Assembly (NCBI RefSeq): GCF_014698505.1
Contig: NZ_JACJTD010000011.1
Span: 107,687-171,686, forward strand
Length of the DNA: 64,000 nt
Reading direction: 5' to 3'
Source of the DNA: Nostoc foliaceum FACHB-393
Lineage (GTDB): Bacteria > Cyanobacteriota > Cyanobacteriia > Cyanobacteriales > Nostocaceae
Shown here in pieces: positions 57,851 through 64,000 of the stretch (position 1 is the stretch's first letter; each line of letters begins with the position of its first letter). The translations under genes and the position numbers were made by a program. Under the pieces are notes generated by a model, which had not been told where the DNA came from, did no database searches, and was given only the letters and a program-made list of their open reading frames with translations.

Positions 57851-58003
57851 CTTGACAATTGCATAGATGCAACTGTTTGGGGCCGCGATTGGGGTTCGAC
57901 TGCTCCGAAACCAACAAACGGACGGTTGCAGGATTCGGGTACCCTACGGGAAGGCAAAGCCTACGATTCCCGACGGCTCCACTAGACTTGACTGCGGTTG
58001 AAG
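57851..58003 (+). ncRNA. Y-RNA-like candidate with a tRNA/tmRNA-end-like head (element A)
   Basis: The head has a 7-bp acceptor-type stem, GGGGCCG (57879-57885) with CGGCTCC (57974-57980), then A and CTA. A D-like arm GGGG-TTCGACTG-CTCC follows the 5' strand and resembles the start of tmRNA. A T-stem TCGGG/CCCGA (57935-57939/57969-57973) is complete, but its loop is 29 nt instead of 7 because a small dispersed repeat (ACCCTACGGGAAGG ...) lies inside. An outer stem pairs CAATTGCA (57856-57863) with TGCGGTTG (57993-58000), plus CTT/AAG; GACTT, seen in the other elements, lies 3' of the head. Hand folding only; no tmRNA peptide tag frame was seen. Confidence 0.5.
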
Positions 58004-58017
58004 TTGTGTAGAGGCTT

Positions 58018-58225
<208 letters not shown>

Positions 58226-58228
58226 CTA

Positions 58229-58478
<250 letters not shown>

Positions 58479-58649
58479 ATAGGAGTTGGGAGTTAGGAGT
58501 TAGGAGTTTTGAATAAATTAGTTTCTTTGACTCATCACTTTTAATTATTTACCCTGAACTTATAACTTAGCACTTTCCAAGGAGAAGGTAAGAAAGTGTA
58601 AAACATAAACCTAAACCTTTACTTCATTTCTACTAAATGTATAGTTTTA

Positions 58650-58810
58650 TTCCGCTCCCTAACTTGTGAAGCCTACACACACTATTCGGCAACGGATCGC
58701 AGGTACCCTGCGGGAACGCTATGCGAACGATTCCTGTCGCTCCCTTTTATGGGAGCGGAGCCAAATTGGGATAGGCAATTGTGAAAACTGCTTTACTAAC
58801 TTGTGCGGGA
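58650..58810 (+). ncRNA. YrlA-like Y RNA with permuted tRNA head (element 3)
   Basis: Lower stem TTCCGC (58650-58655) with GCGGGA (58805-58810); internal loop containing CCCTAACT on the 5' side and TAACTTG on the 3' side; upper stem GTGAAGC (58666-58672) with GCTTTAC (58790-58796). The head is a circularly permuted tRNA: CACA/TGTG as anticodon-like stem, T-stem GCAGG/CCTGT, acceptor CGCTCCC-TTTTAT-GGGAGCG closed by a loop (58738-58757), linker GA, and D-arm GCC-AAATTGGGATA-GGC. This is the topology described for bacterial YrlA RNAs. The T-loop is 29 nt because of a dispersed repeat insertion (ACCCTGCGGGAACG ...), as in element A. Confidence 0.7.
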
Positions 58811-58868
58811 TTTCAATTATTTAAATCGTATTTATCTATAACCTTTACTCAATACAGAGGTGAGTTCA

Positions 58869-59682
<814 letters not shown>

Positions 59683-59688
59683 AATGTT

Positions 59689-59815
<127 letters not shown>

Positions 59816-59848
59816 ATCTTATTTCATTTGAATATGGAGGTGAGAACG

Positions 59849-60121
<273 letters not shown>

Positions 60122-60176
60122 GGAGTAGTACCAACGATTTCGATACTTTACATCAAATTTCTAATTGGCAGTTGTT

Positions 60177-60248
60177 GCCGCGCCCCGATCGCAGAAGCTT
60201 ACATAACTCTGCACAAGTTATACACAATGCTTCTACAACTTGCGCGGT
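60177..60248 (+). ncRNA. Short Y-RNA-like RNA upstream of the Ro gene (element 4)
   Basis: Lower stem GCCGCGC (60177-60183) with GCGCGGT (60242-60248); internal loop CCCGATCGC / ACAACTT; upper stem AGAAGC (60193-60198) with GCTTCT (60229-60234). The head is one hairpin, ATAACT-CTGCACA-AGTTAT (60203-60221), with a 7-nt loop like an anticodon arm (GCA at positions 34-36). Its 3' motif TTGCGCGGTGAT is followed at once by an inverted copy (ATCACCTCGCGTGCAA), which may end transcription. It lies 59 bases before the Ro-like gene, the usual place for a Y RNA. Confidence 0.65.
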
Positions 60249-60295
60249 GATATCACCTCGCGTGCAACATCTGCCTCCTCATCCATCACAACTAG

Positions 60296-61741
<1,446 letters not shown>

Positions 61742-61746
61742 AGTAG

Positions 61747-61784
61747 ATCAGGGTGCGTCATAGTTACTTCTAACGCATCCTGAT
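61747..61784. repeat. 12-bp hairpin after the Ro gene
   Basis: ATCAGGGTGCGT (61747-61758) pairs with ACGCATCCTGAT (61773-61784), one G-U, loop 14 nt. It carries the GGTGCGT / ACGCA(T/C)C theme of the dispersed repeats and may stabilise or end the Ro mRNA. 61785-61930 holds no gene. Confidence 0.6.
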
Positions 61785-61933
61785 ACAGTAACACCATCAA
61801 AAAATGACGAAAGATTGTTATTCACAATGATGGCAAATTTGTACAATGTGTAAGTTCTAAAGCTTAGTTAAAGATTTTTGAACATTTGGTGTATTTCAGG
61901 TAATGGGTATCCATTTTTATCACGAAACAGTGG

Positions 61934-62068
61934 GCGTGTGTGAACGGGGAGTACAAAGAACCTGGGAGGTAGGCTTAAAAGTAGCCATCCTTGAAAGAGT
62001 GGGTAACAACTCACCAGCGGAGTCCCTCTAGTAACTGAGAACACGCAATGCTCCACCAACTTGCACGC
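61934..62068 (+). ncRNA. Y-RNA-like RNA carrying a mimic of the 23S rRNA GTPase-associated centre (element 5)
   Basis: 61961-62018 matches the 58-nt L11-binding region of 23S rRNA (E. coli 1051-1108): GGCTTAAAAGTAGCC for the A1067 hairpin, CATCCTTGAAAGAG for the joining strand, and GTGGGTAACAACTCAC for the A1095 hairpin. By eye about 70 per cent of positions agree, and A1067, A1095 and A1096 are kept. The closing stem is CTGG/CCAG where E. coli has CCAG/CTGG, a compensatory swap. The frame around it has upper stem GGAGTA (61948-61953) with TGCTCC (62049-62054), the 3' motif ACCAACTTG, and lower stem GCGTGTG (61934-61940) with TGCACGC (62062-62068). Confidence 0.65.
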
Positions 62069-62158
62069 AGAATTTTATTAATTCGTAATTCGTAATTAAG
62101 AAAGTCAGATTTTATAGGGTTGCATTGGTAGCCTTCTTTTTGAAAATTGGTATTAGTT

Positions 62159-62992
62159 ATGACTAACATATTTAAGCTAATCAACCAAATTGCGATCGCA
62201 GAAGCACAGTTATATACCACCCAATTTCTCGCGCCCTGTGTCAAAGGTGGACGAGTTCGCACACGGGTAGCCGGGATGATCTACACATTCACGCCAAAGC
62301 CTAGTAAATTTGAAGGTTGGGGCATCTTTCAGGCTGTGGATGAGAAGACAGCAACGATTGTAGAAGAAGCAGACTTACCCCAAATTGCAGAATACCTGCA
62401 ACACTTTTCCCAAATACGACTGCGGTTAGCACACCAACTGCGGAAACAAACTTGGTTAGCATATCCTGTAAATGAAGTAGATATGCGTCAACGTTTAAAG
62501 GTAGTTAAGCCGATCGCAGTCCACTTAGTTACCGAGGGCGTTACCTTTGAGCAAATTATTGCCCGTTGGAATGGACAGTCTTGCTGGTTCGAGGAAGTAG
62601 ATCGCCGTACCGATCCGGCGATTTCTGAAACTCTGCAATCTGCTGTTAAGCAACTCATTCCTGCTGAAGAACTACAGTTTAAAGGCATTACTCCAGAAAT
62701 CCGCACAGTGTATGAATTAGCAACACAGCGCATTGAGGGATTTACTCAACCCCAACAGGATGAAAAGCGATTGAAAAAGGCATTGCAGATGGGTGGCGGT
62801 GAATTAAATCAATTCCACGATCGCAATGATTACTGGACAGTCGATTGGACAACTGCTGATGGTGTTCGCCATAGTAGTGCGATCGCTAAAACTGATTTGA
62901 CTGTTGTCAGTTCTGGGATTTGTCTGAGTGGACGCGATCGCGATTTTGATTTGCAATCCTTAGTAGGTGTAATCGAACACCAAGAGTATTAA
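62159..62992 (+). CDS. Unknown protein upstream of the E1-like gene
   Basis: 277 residues, soluble, no family recognised. The N-terminus (MTNIFKLINQIAIAEAQLYT) leads to a Gly/Arg segment with one Cys (APCVKGGRVRTRVAGMIYTF) and FEGWGIFQAVDEKTATIVEE, which reads like a small beta barrel. A helical middle (IRLRLAHQLRKQTWLAYPVN) and a C-terminal beta part (NDYWTVDWTTADGVRHSSAI, VSSGICLSGRDRDFDLQSLV) follow. It ends 19 bases before the E1-like gene, so the two are probably co-translated. ATG 62159 is preferred to the TTG at 62147. A role as partner or substrate of the E1-like enzyme is possible. Confidence 0.75.
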   Translation: MTNIFKLINQIAIAEAQLYTTQFLAPCVKGGRVRTRVAGMIYTFTPKPSKFEGWGIFQAVDEKTATIVEEADLPQIAEYLQHFSQIRLRLAHQLRKQTWLAYPVNEVDMRQRLKVVKPIAVHLVTEGVTFEQIIARWNGQSCWFEEVDRRTDPAISETLQSAVKQLIPAEELQFKGITPEIRTVYELATQRIEGFTQPQQDEKRLKKALQMGGGELNQFHDRNDYWTVDWTTADGVRHSSAIAKTDLTVVSSGICLSGRDRDFDLQSLVGVIEHQEY

Positions 62993-63011
62993 TTGCGAAT
63001 TACGAATTATT

Positions 63012-63650
63012 ATGAGTATCTTTTTTCACGAACAGCTTTACCGCAGCAATGCTGTGATGGCAAAGCTAAAAAATTATCCTATAACAATTTGTGGCGCTGG
63101 AGCATTAGGAGCTAACATTGCGGAAAACTTAGCTCGGTCTGGTTTTGATAAACTTACAGTGATAGATCGTGATCGCATTGAGGAGCGTAACCTTTCAACT
63201 CAGCCTTACTACCGTTCTGATGTTGGAGCGTTTAAGGCAAAAATCTTGGCAAACAATTTATATCGAGCAATTGGTACTAAAGTTGATGCCAAAACAAAGG
63301 AGTTGACACCAGCAAATACAACTCAACTACTCAAAGACAGCCAGCTAATTATCGATGTCTTTGACAATAGCGTGGCACGTCAAGCAGTGAAAGATCATGC
63401 TGAAAAATTAAGCATTCCTTGTCTTCATGCTGGGCTATCGGCTGATTATGCAGAAGTGATTTGGAATGACCTTTATCGCGTTCCTTCCGAGGTTAATGAT
63501 GATGTCTGTGATTATCCCCTGGCACGAAACTTAGTAATGTTAACCGTAGCTGTGGCGTGTGAAGCGATCGTTTCATTTATTGCCACATTAGAACAGCGTA
63601 ACTTCACCATTACCCAGAAGGATCTGACTATTCAATCTCTGTTTTTGTAG
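63012..63650 (+). CDS. Short ThiF/MoeB/E1-like activating enzyme
   Basis: 212 residues with the E1 adenylation fold: ITICGAGALGANIAENLARS (nucleotide loop at 26-45), KLTVIDRDRIEERNLSTQPY (Asp 52 and the Arg/Asn that bind ATP), LIIDVFDNSVARQAV (the conserved D-x-x-D/N) and a candidate catalytic Cys 166 in NDDVCDYPLARN. The CxxC zinc pairs of ThiF and MoeB are absent and it is shorter, so it is a divergent E1. Family members adenylate the C-terminal Gly of a beta-grasp protein; the candidate at 58278 ends in Gly. It closes the plus-strand locus and is followed by an IS end. Confidence 0.85.
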   Translation: MSIFFHEQLYRSNAVMAKLKNYPITICGAGALGANIAENLARSGFDKLTVIDRDRIEERNLSTQPYYRSDVGAFKAKILANNLYRAIGTKVDAKTKELTPANTTQLLKDSQLIIDVFDNSVARQAVKDHAEKLSIPCLHAGLSADYAEVIWNDLYRVPSEVNDDVCDYPLARNLVMLTVAVACEAIVSFIATLEQRNFTITQKDLTIQSLFL

Positions 63651-63718
63651 ATTGCGTAGACGCTCTTAGCAGCTTGTCGCAGATATCGCCTATCAGGATT
63701 TACTGAAAGATTGGGTCT

Positions 63719-63747
63719 AAAGCCCTGTGCTTCTAGCACGGCTTTTT
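63719..63747 (+). terminator. Hairpin with U-run: E1-like gene terminator or IS left end
   Basis: AAAGCC ... GTGCT-TCT-AGCAC-GGCTTTTT is a stem with a one-base bulge and a T-run. This form (TGTGCT ... AGCAC) is also the subterminal hairpin usual at ends of IS200/IS605 elements in Nostoc, and a TnpB-type gene starts 55 bases further on. Confidence 0.65.
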
Positions 63748-63801
63748 CGTGATTTTTGCTCATATTTATGATATAATTACGCTAGGTATAGCAGCGTAAC
63801 T

Positions 63802-64000
63802 ATGCTTGTATTTGAAGCAAAACTTAAGGGTAGTAACGAGCAATACGAAAAGCTTGATGAAGCAATTCGGACTGCTCGTTTTATCCGTAATTCTTGTCTT
63901 CGCTACTGGATGGATAACAAGGGAATTGGGAAGTACGAGTTGAGCGCTTATTGTGCTGTTCTCGCTTCTGACTTCCCCTTTGCTAATAACCTCAACTCGA
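63802..64000 (+). CDS. tnpB: TnpB-type protein of an IS200/IS605 element, cut by the window edge
   Basis: The first 66 codons of a TnpB-like RNA-guided nuclease: MLVFEAKLKGSNEQYEKLDE, IRTARFIRNSCLRYWMDNKG, YCAVLASDFPFANNLNS. This is the typical N-terminal helical region of cyanobacterial TnpB (AIRTxxFIRNxCLRYWMD). The RuvC and zinc-finger parts lie beyond the window. No tnpA precedes it, so it is probably an IS1341-type element carrying tnpB alone. Confidence 0.88.
   Translation, partial: MLVFEAKLKGSNEQYEKLDEAIRTARFIRNSCLRYWMDNKGIGKYELSAYCAVLASDFPFANNLNS

Noticed and set aside
57879..57981. Complete tmRNA (ssrA) gene
   Set aside because: The ends resemble tmRNA (GGGGCCG / CGGCTCC, TTCGAC), but the whole is about 100 nt with no tag reading frame or pseudoknots.
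61934..62068. Plain rRNA pseudogene fragment
   Set aside because: Only the GTPase-centre subdomain is present, its closing stem has a compensatory swap, and it is framed by the same stem and ACTTG motif as neighbouring elements. A pseudogene is not fully excluded.

Overview
The window comes from a filamentous, Nostoc-like (Nostocales) cyanobacterium. The signs are abundant HIP1 sites (GCGATCGC), heptanucleotide short tandem repeats, small dispersed repeats typical of Nostoc genomes, and cyanobacterial genes for cytochrome c6, a high-light-inducible protein, a phytochrome with an Rcp-type regulator, DUF1816 and a group 2 sigma factor. No database search was possible. Family names rest on motifs read in the translations, and RNA folds were done by hand.

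Layout. 0-10 kb: sigma factor, GNAT acetyltransferase, cytochrome c6, a broken TPR gene, a Uma2 nuclease, glycogen debranching enzyme and a TonB-dependent receptor. 10-20 kb: a heptad-coding minisatellite, a DhaM-HPr-enzyme I fusion, a phosphodiester glycosidase-like protein, an Eis-type acetyltransferase, an AMIN plus beta-lactamase-fold protein and a di-heme peroxidase. 20-32 kb: an orphan adenine methylase and housekeeping genes (trpD, carA, STAS protein, mrnC, rlmB, truB). 32-38 kb: a light and two-component signalling cluster (phytochrome, Rcp regulator, hybrid kinase, second regulator). 38-50.5 kb: DUF1400 hydrolase, DMT transporter, an hli gene with an HLR1 site, then a minus-strand set of dynamin-like GTPase, Rpn-type nuclease, Hsp70/actin-fold protein and an unknown 363-residue protein. 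51-57.5 kb: a large PAS/GAF histidine kinase, a cyclase-family hydrolase and an aldehyde dehydrogenase.

The most remarkable part is 57.85-63.65 kb, all on the plus strand. It alternates small proteins with at least six structured RNA candidates. The proteins are a 66-residue candidate ubiquitin-like protein ending in Gly, two unknown proteins, a frameshifted SEC-C-like protein, a Ro60/Rsr-like protein (helical repeats plus vWA) and a short E1/ThiF-like enzyme. Most of the RNAs share a Y-RNA-like frame: a lower stem, an internal loop with CCCYRA-type sequence on the 5' side and (R)ACTTG on the 3' side, and an upper stem. Each carries a different head that imitates a translation RNA: an amber-anticodon (CUA) tRNA body, a GAA-anticodon tRNA body, a permuted YrlA-like tRNA, a tRNA/tmRNA-end-like element, a lone anticodon-type hairpin, and a mimic of the 23S rRNA GTPase-associated centre. 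I infer a Ro ribonucleoprotein system with a family of decoy or adaptor RNAs, possibly coupled to ubiquitin-like modification.

Mobile and repetitive DNA is prominent throughout: MITE-like elements, an IS5-type remnant, the start of a TnpB-type IS at the right edge, a truncated PIN-toxin remnant, and repeats inserted inside coding sequences, including three histidine kinases.
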